This document shows positions 14,882 through 26,314 of a DNA stretch of 64,000 bases, piece by piece; the stretch's first letter is position 1; each line of letters begins with the position of its first letter. The notes under the pieces were generated by a model, which was given only the letters and a program-made list of their open reading frames with translations, did no database searches and was not told where the DNA came from. The position numbers and the translations under genes were made by a program. Source of the stretch: Dermatophagoides farinae (Eukaryota; Arthropoda; Arachnida; Sarcoptiformes; Pyroglyphidae); assembly GCF_024713945.1 (NCBI RefSeq), contig NC_134682.1, forward strand, positions 2,108,001-2,172,000. The letters are read 5' to 3'.

Positions 14882-17800
14882 GAGAAAGAGATGAAATGGG
14901 AAAATTGAAAATTTTTTTTTTCATTAAAAAATGAAAAATGAAAAATCCTGTCCTATTATTTGCCAATTATATTGTCGTGATAATTGTCTAAATCTCTCTC
15001 GTTTTTTTTTGCTTTCTCTAGTTTGTTTTATTATTACCGTTGTTATCGTTGTTGTTGTTGTTGTTATTGACAATTCATAGACAATAATTATATAACTGGC
15101 TGGCTTCATAATAAAAATGGCTTTTTTTCGAGGCCTTGGAAACCTATGATTATTCATTCTGATTGTTGGTGGTGGTGATGGTGGGGGGAGGGAAATACAC
15201 GGAATGAAAAAAAGTGGGTCAAATTTTTTTTTTTGAAATATTCATATGTTTGAATCAGGTTACTTGAATTGTTTCGTTTTTTCCTGTTGTTTTCTATCTG
15301 GATTTTTTTTTTTTTTTTTTTTTTTTTTGCTAAAAAATCTCAAAACCATGATTATGATGCTCTAGTTGTTTCATCGTTTGAATAGAGTGTTTTGCTCATT
15401 TATTCTATATTATGAATATTCTACCGCCCATTTATTTTTGTTGTAAAAAAAAATTCCTAGTACTACATTCCATTGTTTTTTATTTTGTATCCCGGAAGAG
15501 AAATTTTGCTGCTTATTTTTTTGTTTCATCAACTTTTTGAAAAAAATTTTTTCTTTCCCCAACACCACCACCACCATCACCACCACCCATGCAATAATTC
15601 AAAATTAGAATCGGATGCAATTTTTTTTTGCATTCATATTCACAACAATAACAACAACAATATCCTTAAGTTGATAATTTTTGAATGGATTTTATTTGAA
15701 TAATGACCATTAATTCTTGTCCATCGTCAATTGATTCATGTTTGATCGAATGTAGTCATTTTTTTTTTTTTTTTTTTTGTGGGGAATGCCACTTGAATGC
15801 ACACAACAACCAGACAGACTGAATGACAATAACAACAACAACGACAACAACAACAACAACACTTGAATGACTTTTTTTTCATGGATCGTTTGATTTTCAT
15901 CCTTGGTGATGTATCACTTTTTCAGAGTTCAAAAAATAAGAATACGACGATGATGATGACAAGAATTTCTTTCATTTTTTTTTATACTGGGTAGCCAAAC
16001 TGGGCATATATGTTCAAATATTTTCATCATCATGATCAATTTGATTGTAAAAAAAAAATTTCATTCAAGTCTGACCAGAAATTCTGTTTGTGTGTGTGTG
16101 TGCTAAATGATGTTGGTTTTTTTTGTAAATCCAAAAAAAAAAAAATTATAATTTTCTCTTGGTTTGCTTGTTTGTAAGCCGATAATGATGATGATGATGA
16201 TGAACCTCTTATGAATTCATTCATCCATCTTCATTGCTGATAATGGAATGAAATGAAAAACAAAAGCCACACCAAAAAAAAAAAAAAAAAGAAGGAAAGA
16301 GAGTGAAAAAAAGTCCATTAGAGCTGTATGGCTCAACAACAACAACTACAAAAACAACAACGACGACGACTAATTTCATTCATCCATTCAATTGACGCAT
16401 AGCCAAAAAAAAAATAATCATATCCATTCATTTTATTCAGATTTTTCTAAGTCGATTATTTCTGTTTCGTTTTTTTTTCATTTTATTCAATTATCATTAT
16501 CATCATTGTCATTGAATGAGATTTTTTTTTACTGGGACCTAGTTTTTCTGTGTGTGTGTTGTTCCTAGTTGACCAATCGGTCAAAAAAAAAATTATCAAA
16601 TAGGAATTGGCCAGAACGCCAAAAAAAAACAACTGAAACAGCGATGAAAAAAAAAATCGTTTATCACTAATTACATTTTCATTTAAGGTTGCGGTTTTTT
16701 TTTTGCTTTTGTTCATCCAAAATGATAAACCAAGGAAACAAAAAGAACATTTTTTTTTGGCCTATCAATTCTTCATCATGTCTTGAAATGTTTTTTCACT
16801 ATAATAATAATGATAACTTCAATGTGTGTGTGTGTGTGTATGTGTGGTTCAACAAATCAAGTAATGGCTACTTAATAGAATTAAGTTCACTTACTGACTT
16901 GTATGAATCGAAACAAAAGGGGGAATGGCTGCTTGTCATCATATAACTTTTTTTTTTTTTTTTTGCTCAAACGATGACCACTACTGTGACCAATGTATGT
17001 GAGTGAAACTTTGAAAACTGGTATGACACATTCTGTGTGTGTGTGTGTGTGTGTGTGGAGAAAACTTTTCCGTTTTTGTTTTGTTTAGAATCCATAGAAT
17101 TGTTTTAATTTGACACACTGAACTTTTTGTTGTTGTTGTCGTTGTTGTTGTTGTCACCGTTTTGTTCGATCGAGTTCAAATCGATTCATTTGTGGTGACA
17201 ATAATGATGACATTGTATATAGTGGTGTGAACGTGTATGTTGGTGAAATGAACAAACTCGAATAAATTCTGCAAAAAAAAAAAGAATTGTACGAAAAAAA
17301 AACCAAGACCAAGAATTGGAGCATGAAATGTATAAATAAAAAAAAAGAAAGTTTTCTTCAATTCATAGCTAGTGTTGTGTGTGGAAAGAAATGATCGAGT
17401 GAGAGAATCGTTCCAAAAAAAGAAAGAAAGAAAGAAAAAAATGATAATGATCGAAATGATTGAATCGAGAATTTTTCTTTCTTTTTTTTTATTCTGAAAA
17501 TCATATTATAATTGAATAATTACATTTTTTTATTCTTTCGTTTCATTCTCTGTTTCTCTCTATAAGTATATTATTATTCAGTTGCATTTTATGAATTCTG
17601 TATACGTTTCTATATGATTCGTTTTTGGCCCAAAATCATCATCATCATCATTTCATTTTCATTTCATTTTTTTTTGTTGGATGTGAAAATTACATTTTAT
17701 TTTTTTCTCTCCTGTACGTTTCAAAGTTTGTGCTTATTTTTATTAATAATATTGTTCGATTTAATCAGAAAAGAGTGGAACCAAAAAAAAAAACGCACAC

Positions 17801-20800
17801 ACACACACACACTATTTACATCATTCACATTGATCATCATCATCATTGCAATTGAAATTACACGTGAAACTTTTGTGTGTGTGTGTGTTATACCAATTTT
17901 CATGATTAAATTGAATTTATCTCTGCTCAGATATGTAATACATGTGCTCTACGTGTGTGTGTGTGTGTGTGTGTGTGTGGAAAATGAAATTAATTTTTTT
18001 TTTTCTAATTCAAGCTTTTTTTCCCTTTGCTCTCTAGCTTAATTTATTCAAATTAAGATAATTGATTCTTTTCGATCAACGATGTATATATATAGCTTAT
18101 ATTGAATGATGGTGATTTTGATTCTAATTCTGATTATCATTCAATTTTGTTTTTTTTTTTTTTTTTTTTTTTGGTAATTTACATTCACATTATTTTTGAA
18201 TCCCAATGATGTTTTATTTTATTTTATTTATTTATTTTTTTTTTTTTTTTTGGTTGTCGTTGTTGAATTTTCGTCATCATTTGTTTCATCATCAACCACC
18301 ATAATCATTCTTGAATAGATGAATATGAATCTACAATAATAACAAGAGCAACGAAAATAACATCAGTATATAAAAATTCGATTTATAGAATAATGATTTC
18401 ATGGTAAATACAATCATCATCATCATCATGATCATTATTGGCTACATTGGAAACGGATTGACATTTATAACATCATGATCATGATGATGATGATGATTTC
18501 CAGTGAATATTTTTCATGATATGCAATAACAAGAAAAAAAAATAAGAAAAACCACGAGGGAAATTTAAAAAATTCATTTATTCATTCATTATGGATAATG
18601 ATGGTGGTAATATATATCGATGATGATGATGATGATGATTGAACCATCAGATACACACACATATACACACACACACACTATGAACAGAATTATATTGATG
18701 AAAAAAAGAAAGAAACCAAATTCAACTCAAGGAAACGAATGAAACATTTATTTTCATTCGATTCGATGACCATTGAATTTTTTTTTTCAATTTCATTTCA
18801 ATTCTCTTCATCATGCCCTATCCCTCGAAAAAGAAAGATAGAGAGAGAAAGAGAAAGAAAAGTTTTATGACAAACAAAATATGTAAATTAGAAACTCATG
18901 CTTAATTGGACTATAGTCATAGAGAAGAAAATTTTACAATAAACTTTTGAAGAAAAAAAAATTTATTCATTTTTTTTCCTGGTGAATTCAAGTAAAAAAC
19001 ACCATATTCGATTACATTCAATTCAATTCAAATTAAATTGAAAATGTAAATTATCAATTCTTCGATTCTTGGTTGTTAGATTTTGAATTCATTTTTTTTT
19101 CTCCTGGCACAGAATCTATAATAGTGTAATGTTCACGATTCTTGTGTTTGTGTGTGTGTGTGAGGGTGTGTGTTTGAAAATCAATTTTGTTCTCATCATC
19201 ATCAAATGAATGAATAAAAAACACACAGGTTGTGTGTGTGTGTTTGAAAATGATAATGATGATCAATAATAAAAAAGAAGTCTTTTGACTTTTAATTTTG
19301 GTTTGCCAACGGAAAGGAAATGGACTTTTCATCAGAAAAAATGTATGAAAAAAAAATTCGTTTTATTGCTGCGGTTTCACTCTGTTTTTCATTTGTCTCC
19401 TTTTTTTACGGAAATTGAACTCAAGAGAGATTGTTTTTGTCTTCTCCTGTAAAAAAAATGAGTATTGAATTCATTAAATCATCACACATTTCATTTGTAA
19501 TAAAATTCATTTTTTTTTCGTTTAGAAATGTTTATTTGTCATTCAATTTCAATTTGAAATGAATGTACGAAACTAGGAAAAAAATTACAATGATCAATAT
19601 GATGATGATGATGATTAATGATGAAATCAATGAATTTAAATGAATGAACAAATATTATTTAAATTCATAAAAAAAATAAAATTAATTTCACTTGAAATCA
19701 ATAGAATGATTCATTGTTTTGTTCACATTTGGTCCTGGATGGAAAATTACCGGACAAAAAAGAATTCTGTTTTCTACTGGATCAACCAGAATAACAACAA
19801 GAGAAAAATTATTCACTTTGAAAAGAATGATGATCAATTTGTATGCCAAAAAATTCAATGTGAATTAAATTCCAATGAATACGCAGCATGTTCAATTGTG
19901 TTTCGTGAATGGAATTTTACTTTGTTCCAATAAACAACAACAACCTATTGAAATCAGTGAAAAAAAATTCTCAGTATTCAAAAAAAAAGAAAAAAATTCC
20001 GTAAATTCAGAACCAATCTATTTTTGTACATTCACTACGTTATTCACTGTACATTGAAATCATATATAAAATGTTTTGTTCCAAAATTCATTATCCGGTT
20101 GATTGAAATTGGGTTTTTCTTTTCTTTTCAAGTTGAATTTTTTTCCCCCACACCAAATTCATTCCGTTGTTCGATGATCATTTTTTTTTTTCTTCTTAAT
20201 TCTTCGTTGTTCATTAATTAGATTATTTGCATTAATTAGCATAATTTGTTTGCAATTTCATTCTTTTTGTTTTCATCATCGTTTTTTTTGGATCAAGATT
20301 GTTGTTGTGTATACTTACACAAATGAACAATGTATACACAAACATTGTATCCATCATTTCACAATTTCTCAAATTCTTTCAATCGATTCAAATCAAACAT
20401 AACATTATAGTGAATTGTTCAGTATTTCCGGAATGAATCCATAATAAACCAATGATGATGATGATGATATTTGACATCACAGACAATTCAATGACAGATC
20501 AACCATCAGATTTGAGATTGTATTGGAGAAAAAAAAATGAGATCAAAAAAAAATGTCAAGATTAAAATAGATCTGACAGATTGATCCAAAAGATTTTTTT
20601 CTTTTTTTTTGACTTTTGTTTGCTGTTGTTGTTGTTGTTGTTGTATGTTGAACAAAAAATGACCCGGCAATCAATGGAGAACAAATTTATTGCTATTGCA
20701 CCAAGACTACAATCATCATCACTACTACCACTATGGCAAACCGGAAAAATGAGTTGTCATCATTGATTTATCATCGAATTTTTTTTATCCATCATCAACA

Positions 20801-22176
20801 ACAACCAAAAAAAAAAACGGGAAGAGAATCAACAAAATGGTTCAACTATTTATTGGAACAACAACAACAAAAAAGACGAGACTTTTTTTTTATTCGATTA
20901 AATATTCTATATTTGTCTGCCCTTGTGATATATAATATTGAAAAGAGAAATGTCGATTGATCATGAAAATTTTTTTTTTTTTATTTTCCAAGTTCCGATT
21001 CATTTGATTTTTTGTTGATTTGTTTGTAAAGAAAAAAAAATTTTTTCCCTTTGATAGATTCACACAGTAGGAGACATTCACATTTTGTCGCTGATATAAT
21101 CGTCATAAAATTAATTGAATGTAATTTAGCCACGATCGGTTTAGAATCGATGAAATAAAAAAAAAAGTTTTTGTGGAGAAAAAATTGCCAAAAAAATTTT
21201 TTTCTTCAAAAAATTTTCAAATAATTATATATTGTTTATTATGGCCGGAAAAACAGTATCACAAAAAATGTTCAGAATAAATATAAACACACTATAACCA
21301 ATGAAAGAAGAATGAAAAAAAAAATCTCCGGAACACGAGCTACATATATAAATCACGGTTACAATTCTTCTTTATATAATGATGATGATGGCGTGGAAAG
21401 AAAGAAAATTGTCCCAAAAAACAAAAATTATGGACCAAAACGTTGTTTATGAGTGTGTGTGTGTGTGTGTGTGTGGCGAGACAATAATAACAAAATGTGT
21501 TGATCTGGCAATTTTTCTTTATTTTTTTGAAACAAATTCCATTGTTTTTTTTTGTTCTTTATTACTTCTTTCTCTATGTATCGTTATTACTCGTTTGTTT
21601 GTTTGTTGTTGAGTTCATATACATCAGTTTTGTTTTTGTTTTTGTTTTTTTTTTTTTTTTTTTTTGGTTATGATTAAGTATCCGAAACAAATAACCAACC
21701 TAGAACGATCAACCAACGACAATATCCGAGATCAATTTGTTTCAAGCCAATATGTGTGTGTGTTGTTCAACCATCTTGGTGATCAATGTAGGACTGTGTT
21801 AGTAGTTGTTGTTGTAGTTTTTTCTTGGCCTTTTCTTTCTTAGCAAAATCTCTATGCTTGTAACGGATATCATTTGGGCTATTATTTATTCTTGCCAAAT
21901 GGTATTTGGGATACCATTGAATTATTTCCATTTCTTTTTTTGTTTTTTTTTTTTGTTTTTTGTTTTTTTGGTTATTGTTTTCATCATCATCATCATCATT
22001 ATTATTATTGTTGTTGTTGTTGATATCAGTTCCGTTGGAATGAGAATAGTTGAAAAAAAACTTTCAGAATTTCCAGAACATATCATATAAATTGTTGTTG
22101 TTGTTGAGATCAAACATTATTGACAATGACATTTGTATTTGTATCTTGGATGGATTCTTAGATGGATTAGATATCG

Positions 22177-22207
<31 letters not shown>

Positions 22208-23497
22208 ATGTTCAGAATTGAAATTGTTCCCATTGTCCTCAACAAACGAAATAAAAAAAAAGATTAACATTTGACATATGTCATTTGTTGATTGTTACTA
22301 CGCACAACAACAACAACAAAACTTTTCTCTAATTCGTTTGATCATCATTCATTCATTCATTGATTGTTGTTTATTGCCAAGGATTTTTATTTTGGACAGG
22401 AAAGAAAAAAAAATAAAATTTCCGTTTCGGGTATTATTACACACACGCACACACACACACACATACACGCCAATTATAGATCGATAATTATATTTGAGAT
22501 GATGGAATGAATTACATGATAAGACAAAATGACTTCAATAGATGGAAAGAAAAAGTTTTTATTCAAAAACAATTAATTGTCATCGATATAGAGGCATTTG
22601 CTTTGCAAAAGAATTGGCTAAGGGAAAAAAAACTTTTCCATTCTAAATAATTAAGACACACACACACACACACACTGCCGAGAATCTTAGAGGCTGGTGA
22701 AATTCATTTCATTTGATCGGATGACTACACCGTTTCATTTTTTTTTGTCGGAAAATTTTTAACAAAAAAAAAAATATTCGCACATTTTTTGTTATCATCC
22801 AGAATTTAACAAAAATTTTTTTTTTTATTCATAAATTATATAAATACGAAATAACAAACGAACGAACGATGACAATTGAAATTGTCAAATGAAAAGTTCC
22901 AATTGTGTTTTTTTCATCACTCTAAAAACAATGGAACTAAAAAAAAAAAAATTCGAATGATATGATTCGGATCTCATCATTCGAGATGATGATGAAAAAG
23001 TTTTTTCATTTTGACAAAATTAATTTCATTTTTTTTTCATCATCATCACCATCATCATCAATGGGGCCAAGAATAAAATGGAATCCTCTCATTGCGATTC
23101 TAATTTTTTTTTTATTATTATTATTAAATGTAAAAAAGAAAAGAAAAAAAACATTAAAAATCCTAATGAGAAACAGAGAATTTCAGTGATGAAGAAAATT
23201 AGAAAAAATTGCCAATTTTTTTGTGCTATATAACAAAAAAAAAATTGCCAATTTTTTTTTTCGTTCCAAAAATGTACTAGTGTTTATGAAGGGCATTCGT
23301 TTTTTTGAGTGTGTGTGTGTGTTTGCTAGGCGCATTCTCAATATTTTATGCATTGTCACGCTGATTCAGCTGATGGTGTGTTCTTTGTGTTGTTTGTCAA
23401 ATTCATATTCGATTTTTTCATTCATTTTGTGAGATTCTATTTTGCCGGTTTTTTGATTATATTTCTTCTTGAATTTGTTTCTTTTTTCTTGTTCCAG
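14882..23497. other. Repeat-rich non-coding DNA
   Basis: No gene is supported. The stretch holds many A/T runs, CAT/ATG, GTT/AAC and GT/AC tracts. It may include an intron following the donor at 14878 and the 5' flank or 5' untranslated intron of the proteasome gene. A pair of minus-strand exon-like segments (19363-19446 and 20319-20357) is discussed as a weak finding. Confidence 0.55.
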
Positions 23498-23554
23498 AAT
23501 TTATATACTTTCAATTGATTGTGTCATTCATTCATTGTCATTAATACATAAATA
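23496..23554 (+). promoter_or_regulatory. Possible 5' untranslated exon start of the proteasome gene
   Basis: A pyrimidine-rich tract ending in GTTCCAG (AG at 23496-23497) makes a good splice acceptor 57 bases before the start codon. The bases from 23498 to 23554 would then be 5' untranslated sequence, with the first non-coding exon further upstream. No matching donor could be fixed from sequence alone. Confidence 0.35.
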
Positions 23555-24409
23555 ATGTTTCGTAATCAATATGATAATGATGTGACCACTTGGTCACCAC
23601 AAGGCCGATTACATCAGGTTGAATATGCAATGGAAGCTGTCAAACAAGGATCAACAGCGATTGGATTAAAAAATCGTGATACATTTGCTGTATTGGTCGT
23701 ATTGAAACGTACATCACATGAATTATCATCGTATCAAAAAAAATTGGTCCAGGTTGATGATCATATTGGTGTTGCTATTGCTGGTTTAACAGCCGATGGC
23801 CGTATATTAACACGTTATATGCGTAATGAATGTCTTAATGAACAATTTACACATGGACAACCATTATTATTGAATCGTTTAATGGCGGATATGGGATTGA
23901 AAATGCAAACCTGTACACAACGTTATGATCGTCGTCCATATGGTGTTGGATTGATTGTTGCTGGTTATGATAAAACTGGTCCACATATTTATCAAACATG
24001 TCCATCTGCTAATTATTTTGATTGTAAATCAATGGCAATCGGTTCACGTTCACAATCAGCTCGTACATATTTGGAAAAACATTTGGATAAAATTATTGAT
24101 TGTTCACGTGATGAATTAGCCAGACATGGTCTACTTGCATTACGTGAATGTCTACCAAATGATACACAATTAACAACACAAAATGTTAGTATCGGTATTG
24201 TTGGCAAAGATTTTCCATTTCGTATATTTGAAGATGATGATGTAGAACAATTTTTAAGCCGTTTGACTGATTCTGAAAAACGTGGCCGTTCAACACAATC
24301 GCAGCCACCAGCTGTACCGGCAAGAGATTCTATGGATGTTGATGATGCACAACAACCACCAAGACCAGCCGATCCTACGGTTGAACAACGTCCGCCTGGA
24401 CCACAATAA
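23555..24409 (+). CDS. PSMA1: 20S proteasome subunit alpha type-1
   Basis: Encodes a 284-residue alpha-ring subunit (alpha6 in yeast numbering) of the 20S proteasome, the cytoplasmic and nuclear protease core that degrades ubiquitin-tagged proteins. Alpha subunits are structural and gate the chamber; they are not catalytic. The N-terminus carries the alpha-type signature: [18 protein letters not shown], then [19 protein letters not shown], within residues 2-40. The rest follows the PSMA1 pattern, including [17 protein letters not shown] near residues 77-93, [13 protein letters not shown] near 129-141, and [16 protein letters not shown] near 163-178. The core ends near residue 245. A Pro/Gln-rich tail of about 40 residues follows, longer than the human protein (263 residues), and is probably disordered. 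The gene is one uninterrupted exon starting at the conserved MFRNQYD, so the start is secure. AATAAA signals lie at 24594-24599 and 24692-24697. No frameshift or missing core motif is visible. Confidence 0.97.
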   Translation: MFRNQYDNDVTTWSPQGRLHQVEYAMEAVKQGSTAIGLKNRDTFAVLVVLKRTSHELSSYQKKLVQVDDHIGVAIAGLTADGRILTRYMRNECLNEQFTHGQPLLLNRLMADMGLKMQTCTQRYDRRPYGVGLIVAGYDKTGPHIYQTCPSANYFDCKSMAIGSRSQSARTYLEKHLDKIIDCSRDELARHGLLALRECLPNDTQLTTQNVSIGIVGKDFPFRIFEDDDVEQFLSRLTDSEKRGRSTQSQPPAVPARDSMDVDDAQQPPRPADPTVEQRPPGPQ

Positions 24410-24593
24410 TTATTGTTTTTTAGATTTTTTCATCGATAATTTCAATGATAAATAATGTCAACGATTGTCGTATCAATTTTTTCTATTTGTTTGTTTGTCA
24501 TTCTTTTATTGTTACCATCGAACTAAATACACCCAAATGAAAAAAAACCTATTGCTTTTGCTTTTATGTATGTTTCTGGAACACACACACATA

Positions 24594-24697
24594 AATAAAC
24601 AAAAACCAAAAAAAAACAATGTTCCAGACCTAATAAAACAAAAAAAAAATGAAATTGATACGATAATTGATTTGATTTAATTGAAAACAATAATAAA
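24594..24697 (+). terminator. Candidate polyadenylation signals for the proteasome gene
   Basis: Two AATAAA hexamers (24594-24599 and 24692-24697) lie 185 and 283 bases after the PSMA1 stop codon, on its strand. Either could set the 3' end. In AT-rich DNA such hexamers also arise by chance. Confidence 0.45.
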
Positions 24698-24699
24698 AT

Positions 24700-25619
24700 C
24701 TTTTTTTTCAATAATAATTTTATTAATTGATTTTTTCGCAAATGTGGATTCTGTAAATTCTTCAACATCATCGTTTATTCATACACACACACACTAATAA
24801 TCGTTTTCGGTAATCAATTTGTGGATGTTGTTATTGTGGTTGTTTATATTTGCCTAATGAATTTGTGTGTGTGTGTGTGTGTGTTCCAGTATAAACGTAC
24901 ACACCCACCAACGACAAATGTTTCATTTTTATTCGTTTCAAAATAATATGAACAAACAAGATGAACTAGAGATAAAAACAAACACACCTACCAATATATC
25001 AATGGCGATAACTACGAAAGCCCATTAAGATTTTCTGAATTTTTTTTCACATTGGCTAATACAATATTTATATTATGGATCGGAAATCTATTGAATTTCA
25101 AGAATCGATGATAATACATGTTTATACATAAACATTCTTTATTTTTTTTTCATTTCATTATTAATTATCAATATATATTACGATGATGACATGCAGTGAA
25201 TGGTGGGGAAAAAAATTGTTTATTTCCTTTTTCTTCTAATGAAAAAGAAAACCAGAATCCATACATGGACATAACCTTTGTCCCAAGATTTTCATCTGTT
25301 GTTTTTTTTTTGGTGAAAAGGATATCCTTTCATCATCATCATCATCATCATTATTATTGAAATGAATGTTGAATACGGAAGTATAGTTTTAATGTAAATG
25401 TGCGTGTGTGTGCAATCTATTCATGAATTTTCTCAGGAAAATTATTATAATCAGAATTTATTATTATTATTATTATTATCGATGGCATCTAGTCTACATC
25501 ATTATTTGGAATTGACGCTAAACACACAATCTGGATTCTCAGTTGTTTTTGTTGCTGCTACTGCTGTTGCTGCTGTTGTTATTGTTTGCTAGCCATAATG
25601 TTGGATCATTATATTCAAA

Positions 25620-25660
<41 letters not shown>

Positions 25661-26314
25661 ATTGTTTCCTTCACATTCGACATTCAAAAGAAAAAAAAAT
25701 TCATGAACACAAGATTTTGTTTTGAACAATTTATTGTTGATTAAATTACTTTTTTTTCTATCCCTGGATCGTTTCAGAAGCTAAAAATGAAAATGAATTT
25801 TTAACATGTATATGCCTTGCAGCAGCATAGTAGAATGAATTATGCAACAAACAAACAAATCATCTCATTTTCATAGCCAACAACAACAACATCAACGTCA
25901 ACGAAAAAAAAAATGAACAAATCCATTCGTCCATATAGACAACCAGAAAATCGTTTTGATGTTTCAAATTATAATAAACCATGGCATTTTTTTTTCTCTC
26001 ATTTTTTTTCAATATACGAGACATTTCAATTCAATTCAAACCAAAATACATAATTCCTTCGAGAAATTGAATAGAAAATTTTTTCATTCAATTTTTTTTT
26101 ACTTTTAAAACTAACGACAAAATTTCATTTCCGATTCTTTCTTTCATATTTTTTTTCTTTTATATCGATCAAAACGTTATAGATTATCATCAATCGTATG
26201 TTTTTTTTGGCGAGTAAAAAAAATTTGAATTCAAACAAAAAAAAACAAATTCAATTTGAACATCATTGGAATCAAAAAAAAAAAAAAAAAAACAAAAATA
26301 AGGGAATTTACTGA
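24700..26314. other. Intergenic, repeat-rich
   Basis: Non-coding, with GT and CAT tracts and a very long T run at 25622-25659. No gene is supported. The end of the stretch, close to 26315, may be the 5' untranslated region of the candidate gene that follows. Confidence 0.5.
25622..25659. repeat. Uninterrupted run of 38 T
   Basis: The longest homopolymer in the window. No flanking retroelement sequence was recognised, so it cannot be assigned as a retroposed poly-A tail (minus strand) with confidence. Its length in the assembly may not be exact. Confidence 0.85.

Noticed and set aside
15020..15080. TCTCTAG acceptor that could follow the donor at 14878
   Set aside because: The continuation reads through a GTT microsatellite as poly-Cys and stops within 20 codons.
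19640..19933. 97-codon plus-strand open frame in relatively repeat-poor sequence
   Set aside because: The last third looks protein-like (two Cys, Trp), but there is no family match, no clear splice or polyadenylation context, and the frame is within the length expected by chance.
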